Positions 11,730 through 24,251 are shown, numbered from the stretch's first letter. The stretch is 64,000 nt of DNA from Galeopsis tetrahit (GCA_963675135.1 OY776121.1:69084265-69148264); one strand, 5' to 3'. Notes: generated from the letters alone by a model not told the origin. Made by a program: numbers and translations.

Positions 11730-12764
11730 ACTTCATTTCTTTGAAAAGAATACAACACGCAAGAAATGAGAACCCCTCGTTTTCAACGTTTCACTAACTA
11801 GACGATTGCCCCCGTTCCAACACAAACTGATCATTGGCCTGGGCTTGCACGGTTCGTCTTGGCATGTGGCATCATCAAGATTTGTGTATATGAAAGCTAT
11901 CGCTTATTTCAGGAGACGTAGAAAAAGGTTGAGCACGTGTGACGTGAGACGAATTATTTTCAGCTCATCAGAGGGCTAAAATTCTTCAGATCACTATGGC
12001 TTTGAATGGATGCCATACTTGATTTATTGAGTATACAACAGCTATTTTTAAAAAAATTATGTATGTTTGTATAATTCAGTTGTGCATATTATTATTATTG
12101 TTACCAATAAGATCACGAAGTAATATATCTCATTTTCATTTATCCCTGTTTGGTAGCATTGACGATCATATTGATTGGGGGTCCCACTACATCTAGGACC
12201 GGATTAACAGTCCAATTTTTGCTTAAGAACTATGTGGTATTACTTAATCTACTTTCTTGTCAAATAAATTGTAAAATTAAAATAGCTCACAAAATATAGA
12301 TTTTATTATGTACTTCTAATGATCAAACTAATATAGAATTAATAAGATTTTCATCATGTTGTGATATACATGTAAAATTAAAGTTGCCTTATTCATCTCT
12401 TACTAGCAAGTACACCACCTTTATTTTTTTTTAAGTTTTGTTTTTGGATGTGTGACAAAAGATCTATGGTGTTCAAGTACCCCCTCTCTTGAATTTGTGG
12501 TAGAAGATTAAATTTTGGGGTTGCAACCCGTACGGCCGTACACAAAGACCCCCCTCTTGGCCTCTTGGATTTTATTTTATTAATTTTTTGAGCTTTTAAA
12601 AAAAAAAGATTTTTTAAATTTTGTTTGGGGGACTGGGGTGTACAATTAAAATTTTAATCCGTTATATTTTAATTTAATTAATAAAAATGCAATATAATAC
12701 TAATATTTAAAAAAAAAAAGATTTGGAGGTAGGGCATATAAGTATAACCGTGGTCTAATTTAAA
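11730..12764. other. 3' UTR and intergenic DNA
   Basis: This contains the galactosyltransferase 3' UTR and AT-rich intergenic sequence with no gene. A perfect 12-bp palindrome gtacggccgtac lies at 12530-12541. The block gtataaccgtgg at 12742-12753 is an inverted copy of ccacggttatac at 12767 onward, so a small hairpin abuts the left TIR of the next element. Confidence 0.5.
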
Positions 12765-13490
12765 GGCCACGGTTATATACACACAAGTTTATTGAGGACA
12801 CCCACCCGCTTAACACGCCTACTTTTCAATGAGTACCCTTGAAAGTACAAAAATACTCTTATTCTCCTTAAAGCCCTAATTCTTCATTCATTAGCACACC
12901 CACAATACGCATCTTCTTTCTCCTCTTCTTTTCTGCGGCTCTTCATCCCCCACCAGCCCCGCCGCCTCCCCCACTCGCTACGCAGCCACGCCACGTCGTC
13001 TCCCCCTTCAACCGTTCGCCAAGCCAAGCGCCGCCCGTTCGCGGCGGCGTCCGATAAATCAAGGTATTGAAAAATTCAATTTTGATTTTTTCCAGATTTG
13101 AAAAATCAAGATTGGACTTTTTGATCTGTAGATTTTTTTTTGGGTTTAGATACTTCCACATTTTTTTTCGAATTTCTCTCTCTCTCTTTCAATTTTATTT
13201 TAATTCGAAAATTTGTGTCGAAAATCGTGTATATATTCGAAAATCTGTATATTTTCGATTTTTTTAAAAAAAAATTGTTGTAATTTTAATCTGTTGATTG
13301 AAGAACAAATGTAAAAGGAAAAAGTTGAATGAGATGTGTTGTATGGGTTTGAATGATTTATTTTGTTATTTTGTTTTAATTTTGATATTTTGCATTTTGT
13401 TTGAGATTTTTTTTTTAATTTGGATTTGGGGCGGTGACAATGGTGGAGACTATTAAACTTTGGAATAAAATGGATTGTGTACTCATTTGT

Positions 13491-13693
13491 TGTTATAAAA
13501 TAATATATAAAATGGACGTCCTTTCAAATACTTTTAGATGATTCTAGTATAAGTACTTATGATGATCTTTATCTTTTTATGTGATCTTTATGTTAGAATT
13601 CTAGGAGCTTTTCTTGCTCCCTATAAAAGGGTGGTATGCCACTCCATTTTGTACACTCGATGAAAAATGAATAAAAGTATTAGTTTCACAACA
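13491..13693 (+). repeat. 5' LTR of Copia element 1
   Basis: The 203-bp repeat matches 19126-19320 with four substitutions and one 8-bp indel (ctttttat present only here). It carries a TATA-like ctataaaagg and an aataaa signal. It is followed by cgttatcagcacgag at the primer-binding position. Confidence 0.95.
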
Positions 13694-13814
13694 CGTTATC
13701 AGCACGAGTCTCTACGTTGAGCCAAAATAATATTTTCAAGTATTATATACTTGAACCTCTTCAAGGTAGATTAAGGTAGTGTTTTTTTTCTCCTTTCTCA
13801 TTTCATTCTTCATT

Positions 13815-14816
13815 ATGGCTACTTTCACAAAACTTGAATTTGCACCACTTGATATCACCGGAAAAAATTATTTGTCATGAATTTTAGATGTTGAAATTCA
13901 TCTTGAGGCTATGGGTCTTGGTGATGCTATTGTTGAAAATAATAGTGCATCAAATCAAGACCGTGCCAAAACAATGATTTTCCTTCGTCATCATTTGGAT
14001 GAAGGATTGAAAACTGAATATTTAACAGTGAAAGATCCACTAGTTTTGTGGAGAAATTTAAAGGAAAGATATGATCACCTGAAGATGGTCGTCCTTCCAA
14101 AAGCCCGGTATGATTGGCTTCATCTACGTCTGCAAGATTTCAAAACTGTCAATGAATATAATTCGGCTATGTTCAGAATTACTTCACAATTAAAGTTATG
14201 TGGTGAAACCATAACTGATGATGATATGCTTGAGAAGACATTCTCTACTTTTCATGTCTCGAATATGCTCCTGCAGCAACAATATCGAGAAAAAGGTTTT
14301 AAGAAATATTCTGAGCTAATTGCATGCCTTCTCTTAGCCGAGCAAAATAATGAATTATTGTTGAAAAATCATGAGTCCCGACCCACCGGTTCCAGTCCAT
14401 TCCCTGAAGCGAATGCGACTCAATCTCAAAATTCTGGTCGTGGTCGTGGACGTGGACGTGGTGGTAGCCGAGGACGTGGTAATAATCGTGGTCGCGGTCG
14501 TGGTAGATTTACTCCATATAATAACAACAACCATGATCGTGACAAGAAACAAGCTGTCTCCCAGAAGAGAGACAATGGAGAAAAGAATGGAGAAAAGAAG
14601 AAATATGAGGAACATTGTTACCGGTGTGGAATGGAAGGTCATTGGTCCCGCGTGTGTCGAACAGCGGATCATCTTGTTGAGCTTTATCAAGCTTCTTTGA
14701 AAAATAAGGCAAAAAATGTTGAGACAAATTTTATTGATAACAATATTGCTCTTGATGGTGATGATGTGGTTATGACCCATCTTGATGTTGCCGATTTCTT
14801 TAACAATGTTAACTAA
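13815..14816 (+). pseudogene. Copia gag with premature stop
   Basis: Nucleocapsid precursor of the retrotransposon. The natural start is the ATG at 13815, and codon 22 is TGA (13878-13880) where family members usually have Trp (TGG). The rest of the frame is open to 14816. It has a UBN2-type gag core, an RG-rich stretch and a CX2CX4HX4C zinc knuckle (CYRCGMEGHWSRVC). Initiation at the in-frame ATG at 13911 could still give a shortened Gag; whether that happens is unknown. Confidence 0.9.
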
Positions 14817-14936
14817 GCATATGATGAATACCCTATAAGTATTTCATGATGAATAAAATATTTATATATTTTGCATCTTTTATTAATATTAATTTCTAAT
14901 TTATGTTTTATTTTTTATTTTTTTTATGAAGAAGCA

Positions 14937-17900
14937 ATGGATGCCAAACATTTGGGAATGAATAGTGATGGTGATATTTGTCTAATTGATAGTGCTACTA
15001 CACACACTATACTTAAAAATGAAAAAAATATTTTTCTCATTTGCAAAAGGGGGAGACAAATGTTAACACTATAAGTGGTAGTGCAAATTTGATTGATGGC
15101 TCCGGAAGAGCCACAATATTTCTCCCTGAAGGAACTAAACTAGTTATAAATAATGCACTACTGTCTCCCAAGTCTCAAAGAAATTTGTTAAGTTTTAAAG
15201 ATATCCGCAAAAATGGGTATCATATCGAGACTCTAAATGAGAAAAACAGTGAATGTCTATTGATTACACAAGTTGTTTCTGGAAAGAAACGTGTGTTAGA
15301 AAAGCTGTATTCACTCTCTTCTGGCCTATATTACACGAATATAAATACAGCTGAAACATATCACCTAATAGACCAGAAGTCTATTACTCCCAATGATTTT
15401 ATGGTTTGGCATGATCGCCTTGGACATCCTGGTTCCACCATGATGAGGCGCATAATTGAAAATTCACATGGCCATTCATTAGAAAATAAAAAGGTGTTAA
15501 ATTCTAATGAATTCTCATGTGTTGCATTCTCTCAAGGGAAGTTAATTGTTAGACCTTCTGCATTCCTAGAACGAATTCATGGTGATATTTGTGGGCCTGT
15601 AGATCCACCATGTGGACCATTTCGATATTTTATGGTGCTAGTTGATGCATCAACGAGATGGTCACATGTATGTCTCTTATCCTCTCGCAACTTGGCATTC
15701 ACAAGATTACTTGCCCAAATAATAAAGTTGCGAGCACAATTTCCAGATCACCCAATAAAGAAAATTTGTTTAGATAATGCTGGTGAATATTCATCACATG
15801 CTTTTTATGATTATTGCATGTCGATTGGAATAAGTGTTGAACATCTTGTAGCTCATGTTCACACACAAAATGGTCTAGCCGAATCATTTATCAAACGATT
15901 GCAGTTAATTGCTAGACCATTGTTAATGAAATCAAAACTCCCTTTATCTGGTTGGGGACTTGCTATACTACATGCAGCAACACTTGTGAGAATTCGGCCG
16001 ACAAGTTATAATAACCTTTCTCCCCTTCAATTAACATTTGGTTATGAGCCCAATATCTCCCATTTAAGAATTTTCGGGTGTGCGGTTTATGTTCCAATTG
16101 CACCGCCTCACCGAACTAAATTGGGCCCCCAACGAAGGTTGGGAATATATGTCGGGTATGAATCACCTTCTATAATTAAATATATTGAACCATTAACAGG
16201 TGATTTATTTACTGCTAGATTTGCAGATTGTCATTTTGATGAATCTCATTTCCCTACATTAGGGGGAGGTAAGGATCAACCGAAAAAAGAAATCAATTGG
16301 AAAATTGCATTAGATTTCCTTGATCCTCGTACAAAAGAATGTGAACTAGAAGTTCAAAGGATCATACATTTGCAACAAATTGCAAATCAATTACCGGATG
16401 CATTTAGTGACTCCAGAAGAGTTACTAAATCACATATTCCTGCAGAAAATGTTCCGGTTAAGATTGATGTCCCTAAAGGACAAATAACAAGTGCTAATGA
16501 ATCTAAAGCACGCCTGAAGCGTGGTAGACCTCTTGGTTCCAAAGATAAAAACCCTCGAAAGAAAAGAGGAATAATTAAGATCGACGAGTCAAATGAAGAT
16601 GATCAACTCGCACGTAGTGAGAAAATTCAGCTTCCTGAAGAAGTTGTATCAGAAGATGTTGCTCCTGAAGAGCATGAGGTTGTAGAAACTTCAATAAATT
16701 ATATCACTACGGGAAAAAGTTGGAACCGAAGAGAAACAGTCATTGACAATGTCTTTGCATATAATGTAGCACTTGATTTTTTGGAAGATTTTGAGGATCA
16801 TGAACCCAGATCGGTTGATGAATGTCGGCGTAGAAATGACTGGCCAAAATGGAAAGATGCAATTCAATCCGAGTTGGATTCACTAGCAAAACGAAAAGTA
16901 TTTGGACCTGTAGTCCAAACACCTGAAGGTGTAAAGCCAGTGGGATACAAATGGGTATTCGTGCGAAAAAGAAATGAGAAAAATGAAGTTGTGAGATATA
17001 AAGCACGATTGGTAGCCCAAGGTTTTTCACAAAGACCTGGATTTGATTATGATGAAACATACTCTCCTGTGATGGATGCAATTACATTTAGATATCTTGT
17101 AAGTTTTACCGTGCATGAAAAACTTGAGATGCGTCTAATGGACGTAGTCACTGCATACTTATACGGTAATCTTGAAAAAGATATCTACATGAAAGTCCCT
17201 GAAGGATTCAACATGCCTGAAGCATGTAAATCAAATCCAAGAGAAATTTATTCTATTAAATTGCAAAGGTCTTTGTATGGGCTCAAACAATCCGGACGTA
17301 TATGGTATAATCGTCTTACCGAATGTTTAGTCAAGGAAGGTTATACCAATGATCCAATATGTCCATGCGTTTTTATAAAGAAAAATGGATCACGTATGTG
17401 GTATAATCGTCTTACCGAATGTCTAGTCAAGGAAGGTTATACCAATGATCCAATATGTCCATGCGTTTTTATAAAGAAAAAAGGTTATACCAGGTGTAAA
17501 GCCAGTGGGATACAAATGGGTATTCGTGCGAAAAAGAAATGAGAAAAATGAAGTTGTGAGATATAAAGCACGATTGGTAGCCCAAGGTTTTTCACAAAGA
17601 CCTGGATTTGATTATGATGAAACATACTCTCCTGTGATGGATGCAATTACATTTAGATATCTTGTAAGTTTTACCGTGCATGAAAAACTTGAGATGCGTC
17701 TAATGGACGTAGTCACTGCATACTTATACGGTAATCTTGAAAAAGATATCTACATGAAAGTCCCTGAAGGATTCAACATGCCTGAAGCATGTAAATCAAA
17801 TCCAAGAGAAATTTATTCTATTAAATTGCAAAGGTCTTTGTATGGGCTCAAACAATCCGAACGTATGTGGTATAATCGTCTTACCGAATGTCTAGTCAAG

Positions 17901-18983
17901 GAAGGTTATACCAATGATCCAATATGTCCATGCGTTTTTATAAAGAAAAATGGATCACGTTTTGTGATAATTGCAGTGTATGTTGATGATCTCAATTTAA
18001 TCGGGACTCCTGAAGAGCTCGAAGAGGCAGTTGCATATTTAAAGAAAGAATTTGAGATCAAGGATTTTGGAAAGACAAAATTTTGCCTTGGTTTGCAAAT
18101 TGAACACCTCGAAGGTGGAATTTTTGTCCACCAAACTGCTTACACCCAAAAGGTTTTAAAGAGGTTCTATATGGAAAAGGCACATCCACTAAGTACCCCA
18201 ATGGTCGTCCGGTCACTCGATCCTAATAAAGACCCTTTCAGACCGCGAGATGAAAATGAAGAGATACTTGGTCCTGAAGTACCATATCTCAGTGCAATTG
18301 GTGCACTTATGTACCTTGCTAACTGCACAAGGCCAGATATATCATTTGCAGTTAATTTACTAGCAAGATTTAGTTCATCTCCCACAAGGCGACATTGGAA
18401 TGGTATAAAACACATTTTTCGCTATCTCCAAGGAACAGTTGATCTTGGCCTATTTTATTCAAATAAATCTCGACCTGAATTGCTTGGTTATGCTGATGCT
18501 GGGTATTTATCTGACCCACATAAAGCAAGGTCTCAAACTGGATATGTATTCACATGTGGTGGTACAGCCATTTCATGGCGATCTACAAAACAGTCACTTG
18601 CTGCCACTTCTTCAAATCATGCTGAAATTATAGCAATTCATGAGGCCAGTCGGGAATGTGTTTGGTTAAGGTCAATGATTAATTATATTCGAAAGAATTG
18701 TGGATTGTCTCATGACAATAAAAATCCTCCAACTTTATTATATGAAGATAATGCAGCTTGTATAGCTCAACTAAAAGGAGGATACATTAAAGGAGATAGA
18801 ACTAAACATATTTCACCAAAATTCTTCTTTACTCATGAGTTGCAAAAGAATGGTGAGATCGATGTGCAACAAATCCGTTCAAGTGACAATTTAGCAGATT
18901 TATTTACCAAGGCACTACCTACTGCAACATTTGAGAAGCTGGTGAAGCGTATCGGAATGCATCGATTAAAGGATTCCGCATGA
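14937..18983 (+). pseudogene. Copia pol (PR-INT-RT-RNase H), broken
   Basis: The protease starts near 14937 with the active-site-like LIDSATTHTIL, then shifts frame around 15024-15074. Integrase follows with the His pair of its zinc finger, but the second Cys is Phe (FSCVAFSQGK); the catalytic Asp, Asp and Glu are in VDASTRW, CLDNAGEY and TQNGLAESF. Reverse transcriptase begins near 16840, is interrupted by a duplication at 16927-17960 and ends its first frame at 17542. The second frame (to 18983) retains the catalytic YVDD in IIAVYVDDLN and an RNase H domain (GYADAGY, HAEIIAIHEA). Confidence 0.93.
16927..17960 (+). repeat. 469-bp direct repeat inside Copia RT, with a partial third copy
   Basis: Segment 16927-17395 recurs at 17492-17960, offset 565 bp, almost base for base. 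Between them, 17396-17491 repeats the last ~90 bp of the unit. At the diagnostic sites (cgtatgtgg and gtctagtc) the middle piece agrees with the second copy and not the first (cgtatatgg, gtttagtc). The middle segment puts the first RT frame out of phase. Confidence 0.93.
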
Positions 18984-19125
18984 TGCTTGGATCAGGGGGA
19001 GATTGAATACACTAAGTAATATGTACTCTTTTTCCCTTACTAGGTTTTTGTCCCACTGGGTTTTTCCCTAGTAAGGTTTTTAACGAGGCATATTCTTTGT
19101 GTAATGACGGACATCCAAGGGGGAG

Positions 19126-19320
19126 TGTTATAAAATAATATATAAAATGGATGTCCTTTCAAATACTTTTAGATGATTATAGTATAAGCACTTATGATGA
19201 TCTTTATGTGATCTTTATGTTAGAATTCTAGGAGCTTCTCTTGCTCCCTATAAAAGGGTGGTATGCCACTCCATTTTGTACACTCGATGAAAAATGAATA
19301 AAAGTATTAGTTTCACAACA
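19126..19320 (+). repeat. 3' LTR of Copia element 1
   Basis: The 195-bp LTR begins tgttataaaata immediately after the polypurine tract and ends tttcacaaca. The following flank is tctgt. Confidence 0.95.
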
Positions 19321-19470
19321 TCTGTCAATTTTTTCTTTAAATTTCAGGGAATTTTTTATTTATTTTGACATTTCGCGTACATTTTTGCTCAAATTTTTTT
19401 TAGGTGGGTGTCCTCAACAATGTCGTGTGTTTATAACCGTGGCCCTAAATCCAACCATACTAAAACTATC

Positions 19471-19531
19471 TGGGCTTCAACCAATGTAATATTGGGCTCA
19501 AACTTGAAAAAAGTTGGACTGGACTGGCCCA
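19471..19531 (+). promoter_or_regulatory. TGGGCY (site II-like) motifs upstream of VPS9A
   Basis: Tgggct at 19471-19476 and 19493-19498 and ggccca at 19526-19531 lie 90-150 bp before the VPS9A ATG. In plants such motifs are bound by TCP factors and are common in housekeeping promoters. That they act here is inference. Confidence 0.5.
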
Positions 19532-19616
19532 ATCGACATCTCTTATGTTCAATTAGTACATCACTCGTTCGTTGACTCAAAACCCAAACACCATATATTG
19601 CAGCCGTCGATCGGCA

Positions 19617-22600
19617 ATGGAGAACTCCGACGTGTTCGGCTCGTCGACGGCACCGCTCACGTGGCACGATTTTCTCGAGCGCATGCGCCACCCCTCCGCC
19701 GCAGATTTTGTCAAAGCCATCAAAAGGTGCAGTTAATTTTATGTCCATACATAGTGTTGAATCAAATTGATGATTAATGCGTTCTGTTTCGAATTTTTAT
19801 TTCGTTTTTTTGGATTTAACGTGTGGTAGCTGAACTCAAAAATCGTTCCTTTAGTTTTGTGGCTTTAATTTTTGTTGTTAGCTGGAATTTAATGTTCAGT
19901 GTTGCTAGATTTAGATTGTGTTTGATTAAAACTCTATACATAATACTCTTAGCTTAGCCTCTATGTTAATCAATTAATTGAATGCTTTGAATTTGTCGCT
20001 CCTTCAGTTCATACCTTCAACTGCTAATGCAATTTAATTATTTACTGATGATGCCAAAATGGTTTCTATGTTTTGCCTCAAATGATTACGCCCTTCTTTC
20101 TTTCTCTTTTTTTTTTTTTTTTTTTTGTGTGTATAATTGAATAAGGGGGTTTGTCTTTAATGATGATTGAAGACTGCAATCGCTCATTCACATAGCATGT
20201 GTGTTTCTCTTATAGCTATGTGAAGCATCCATGTCTAAATCTTTAGGCAGTAGTTGCTAGTGTATTTCAACAGGAAATGCACTTGGTCATTTCCTTCTTC
20301 TCTCTAATTGTTTCCATATATAGAATCTAAACTCTTTATTTATTTGCCTGTCAACCACAAATATCACTGTATGTTGGAGCTGTAATATTTGCAGTTTTAT
20401 AGTCTCGTTTATGAACAATGCCCCGGATGCGGAAAGGGACAGTGCAGCTGTACAAGAGTTTCTCGGCAATATGGAAGCTGCATTTAGGGCGCACTCCCTT
20501 TGGGCTGGATCTTCAGAGGAGGAGTTGGATAGCGCTGGTGAAGTGAGTACCAATTCTTACCATTACTCCACGAATTAGTGTAGCTAATGTTACTTAAAAT
20601 ATTACAGAATCCTTTTCTATTGTTATTTTTTTTTTCTTTCAATATTTATATGTGTTTGTATGTTTTAGTTTTATGACATTATATTAAGGCAGGTTAATTT
20701 CGTAACCTATTTCTCAGTTAGCTTTGCATCTTCTTTACCTTCTTGAACTATTTACCATATTGAACTAATTAAATACAAGTTTGTGAATATCTCTAAATCA
20801 ACTTCGACAGTTGGAGAATAATCTTTGTTATTTTTGTCATACCACATTCCTTATGTATCATCTCACCTGTTGGTTTGTGTTTTTGAATCAGTTAAGTAAG
20901 AGAAGTTATAATATGTCATCATTTTAATTGTTTAGACAATTAGACATGCCATTTTCAAGGCTCTTGATTTGGTATTCACCTTATGTTTCTTTTAAGTTTT
21001 CATTACCTTGTTTATCATCTGCATATGTAATTGTGTCATATAAGTTCTTTGATTCAAACGGGTGTGTGTGAAGTATGACATAAAAATGCTTGACTCTCAA
21101 TACTTGACTCTCAATACTTACACTTATTGTTGAATTACAGGGACTAGAAAAGTATGTCATGACGAAGTTATTCACACGCGTCTTTGCTTCAATTCCAGAA
21201 GATGTCAAAGCTGATGAGCAGCTTCATGAAAAGATGGCTTTAGTTCAACAGTTTATTCGCCCAGAGCATTTGGATATCAAACCAACATATCAGAATGAAA
21301 CTTCTTGGTTGGTGAGTGAATAAATTAACTCAAAGTTGTTTTTGGGATGCTTCTCAAGTGCATGGTTTGGAAAATACTAGTAGCCACAAATTGGTGTTGG
21401 TGTAGCCCTTTTACTTTGGAAATAAAGTTATACACATCACATTGCTCTTCATTATAGAGTTGAGAGTCTTAAAACAATTTTATTAGAAAGACAAGCTGTA
21501 CATGTGTAGATACTTCATAAAAAGACTGAATCCATTTTGTATGCTAATCTGGCAGCTCGCGCAGAAAGAGCTGCAAAAGATTAACATGTACAAAGCACCA
21601 AGAGACAAACTCGTCTGCATTCTCAATTGCTGCAAGGTTATCAGTAACCTATTGGTCAATGCGTCCCTTGCATCTAAGGAAGATCATCCAGGGGCTGATG
21701 AATTCCTCCCAGTTCTCATTTACGTCACCATAAAGGTAATTCTGCTTTTCTTTTTTCCCAGTTTTTGGTTCTGATTTGTTAATTACTATTGATTTTGGTT
21801 ATGTTATGTGACAAATGTACTGGATATGACTTATCGGAATATTTCAATAGTGTTTTTTTACCAGAAACGGGACTTTCTAGTAATTCTCTTTCTCAAAATT
21901 ATTGAATTGTGTGAATAATACTTTGTCTCATGTGTTATACAGGCAAACCCACCTCAACTTCATTCCAACTTATCATATATACAACGTTTCAGACGACAAA
22001 CTCGCTTAGTAGCAGAATCAGCTTATTTCTTTACCAACATGCTATCTGTAGAGTCTTTTATTTCGGATATCAACGCTAAATCCCTTTCAATGGACGAAAC
22101 TGAGTTTGAAAGGAACATGGAATCTGCACAATCACTTCTCTCTGGCCTCTCTGAAAGCTCAGACACAAACAGTCAATCAGATCAAACCTTTAATAGTGTG
22201 GCTAGCACAGAATCTATGGAATCAAAGCCACCTTCAAGTTCTAAGCGACATCAGGGCTCAACAACACACCAACATGCTTCTGTTGAATCAACCGAAACTA
22301 ACTCCAAGAACGACGAACAATATGGAAAAGATGCTGCATCATCACTAAATAAGGCCCCATCAATCTCAGACCTGGAAAACAGAGGAGCTAACACGCTGTT
22401 GAAGGAAAACGAAGTGAGTCTAGTTTTTCGGGATTTCCCATATTTGTATTCGCAAGCTGGTGATTTAACAGTGGGTGATGTAGAAGATCTGTTGAATAAT
22501 TATAAGCAACTAGTATTCAAGTACGTTTGTCTTGCTAAAGGATTGGGTGTGCCTATTCCGTCCCCTTCACTATCATCGGGACCAGAAAAGATTACGGAGG

Positions 22601-22764
22601 TTCATCCAAAAGAATCGGAATCAGATAAAGTAACAGAAACTCATCCAGATGATAAATCGAAAAGTGAACTACCTAGTGTAGTCGATGATTTAAGCGAGGC
22701 GTCGGTTTCTGGGTTGGAGAATAGTCAGGATACTGAATTAAAGAAGGGGGAAGATAATCATTGA
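19617..22764 (+). CDS. VPS9A: VPS9 domain Rab5 guanine-nucleotide exchange factor
   Basis: This protein activates plant Rab5 GTPases (ARA7, RHA1, ARA6) by nucleotide exchange on endosomes, driving vacuolar and endocytic traffic. The five exons are 19617-19726, 20395-20542, 21141-21311, 21556-21735 and 21943-22764, giving 476 residues. The N-terminal helical region contains WHDFLERMRHPSAADFVK. The VPS9 core spans roughly residues 90-250 with EKYVMTKLFTRVFA, LQKINMYKAPRDKLVCI, GADEFLPVLIYVTIKANP and YIQRFRR. The C-terminal ~200 residues are Ser-, Glu- and Lys-rich and look disordered. Sequence and length agree with Arabidopsis VPS9A as I remember it. No defect was found. The start lies about 170 bp downstream of the TIR element end. 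Confidence 0.95.
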
Positions 22765-24251
22765 TGAATATCAAAGTTATGCAGGCTTGATAAATGATGT
22801 ATCCTGCATTTGGTTCCGATTCGTGTTGTAAAGAGCAGTACTCTTTTTTTCTTTTTTATGATTAAATTTTTGCATAAAGTAAGAAATGCATTAGCTGTGG
22901 GATATACTAATTTGTACAATCTGTTGAAAACATTCGTTATATTTTATAAATTTGAGTGTCACAAAAATATCCAAAAGTATCACGCATATTTTGTTTATTC
23001 AGTGATCCATTGAACATCTCTATTTTCCAAGCAAATAATTGATGAAAAAAGGCATTCTGATTACAATCGGATTTTATTGAAAAAAATAAATCTTGATTAT
23101 ATTAAAAAATGCAATAAGAACAAATATTAAAATGTAAAAGAACAATTTCTTCTTATTCTATTGTAGTTATAATTATGTAATGTCCAATGATTTGTTATTA
23201 TATTGAATAAAATAATGAAAAGAAAGAAAAAAGAGGAATATATTTCCATTACGAAATAAATAATTAGGTGCTTCACGTTTGCTTGTCTACTTATTAATTG
23301 GATTATACTAGCTTAGAAAGGGAAAGGTTTCTCCTCTTTAATAATATGAAATGCAGAAAAAAAAAAAAGGAATTAGGGAGTGAATAAGTCAAGCAAGACA
23401 ACTAGCAAACATTCTGCTTTATTGCAATTTGGTTATATCATCTGTTTGTTCTCTCCAGATACACCAGATCATTTCAATTATTATTACAATTTTCCAAACT
23501 CGTACATCTGTTATTTGGAAATGTATATTATTTGCGCACGCATGCATGTTTCAAGATAAAGATATGGTGTTCTTTCTAAATATGTCCAAGACATAATCTG
23601 GCAAATATCCAATTTTAGGACAACAATCATCTTGTTCCATCGGATTCTTCCCTTTGTAATTCTACTTCTCATTAATATTCATAAAATATTTATTAACATG
23701 ATGCACAACAAATTATTAAATATAAGATGGCCCGTCTCATATGCACCTCGTGAACGGATCTAAATCTTCACGTTTCAGTTAAAAATTAGTGTCATGTTCC
23801 ATTTACTTATGATTTTTTTATAAACTAATATTATTCAATTATATTATCTTATAACTTTTAAAAATTGGTGTTTTGTTTCACATTGTGTCTAGACGGGCAC
23901 CTAGAATGCGATTTGGCCAAAAAAATAGGTTAGGGTAGTATGTAAAAAATGGTATTTATAGTCCTTCAAGTATTTTAGTATAGATTTTAACCTTTTGCTC
24001 AAAAAAAAAAAAAAAGTATTTTAGTATAGATGCACTTAGTAAAAAATCGATAAGATGCCTTTTTAATAACAAAAGTTGTCAATGAGAGTAAACAAAGTTC
24101 AGGTGCCTAACCCCATTAATTTTAATTTGGTCAAAAACATAGAGAACCAAATAATGATTAATTTCCACCAATTTTGACCGATTAACACTAACAAAGTGCA
24201 ATCTGACCAATTATGAGGCTTTCCTGCACTTTGGGGATGTCGGGGGAGATA
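22765..24251. other. 3' UTR and intergenic DNA
   Basis: VPS9A 3' UTR, then AT-rich sequence without a gene. An aaaa-rich block near 24001-24016 is followed by agtattttagtatagat, a short direct repeat of the text before it. Confidence 0.5.

Larger units (their letters stand above)
13491..19320 (+). mobile_element. Ty1/Copia LTR retrotransposon, full length, defective
   Basis: The order LTR, gag, protease, integrase, reverse transcriptase, RNase H, LTR is that of Copia. LTRs begin tgtt and end aaca; the flanking pentamers tttgt and tctgt match at 4 of 5. The polypurine tract aagggggag abuts the right LTR (19117-19125). Defects include a stop in gag codon 22, a frameshift after the protease, Cys-to-Phe in the integrase zinc finger and an internal repeat that breaks the RT frame. 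It cannot make its own polyprotein, but the LTRs are only about 2% diverged, so the insertion is fairly recent. Confidence 0.95.
12765..19444. mobile_element. TIR-flanked element (DNA-transposon-like) hosting a Copia insertion
   Basis: A 42-bp left arm (12765-12806, starting ggccacggttata) is an inverted repeat of 19403-19444 (ending tataaccgtggcc), matching at about 37 of 42 positions. Subtracting the Copia insertion leaves about 850 bp. The interior includes a GC-rich patch (12920-13060) that looks like 5' UTR or gene-derived DNA, so a Pack-MULE-like captured fragment is possible. I found no clear target duplication, so the superfamily is undetermined. The right end stops about 170 bp before the VPS9A start codon. 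Confidence 0.5.

Noticed and set aside
12943..13161. Frame encoding a Pro/Gly-rich peptide on the minus strand near a GC-rich patch
   Set aside because: Low complexity, no homologue recognised, and it overlaps sequence better explained as a UTR-like part of a TIR element.
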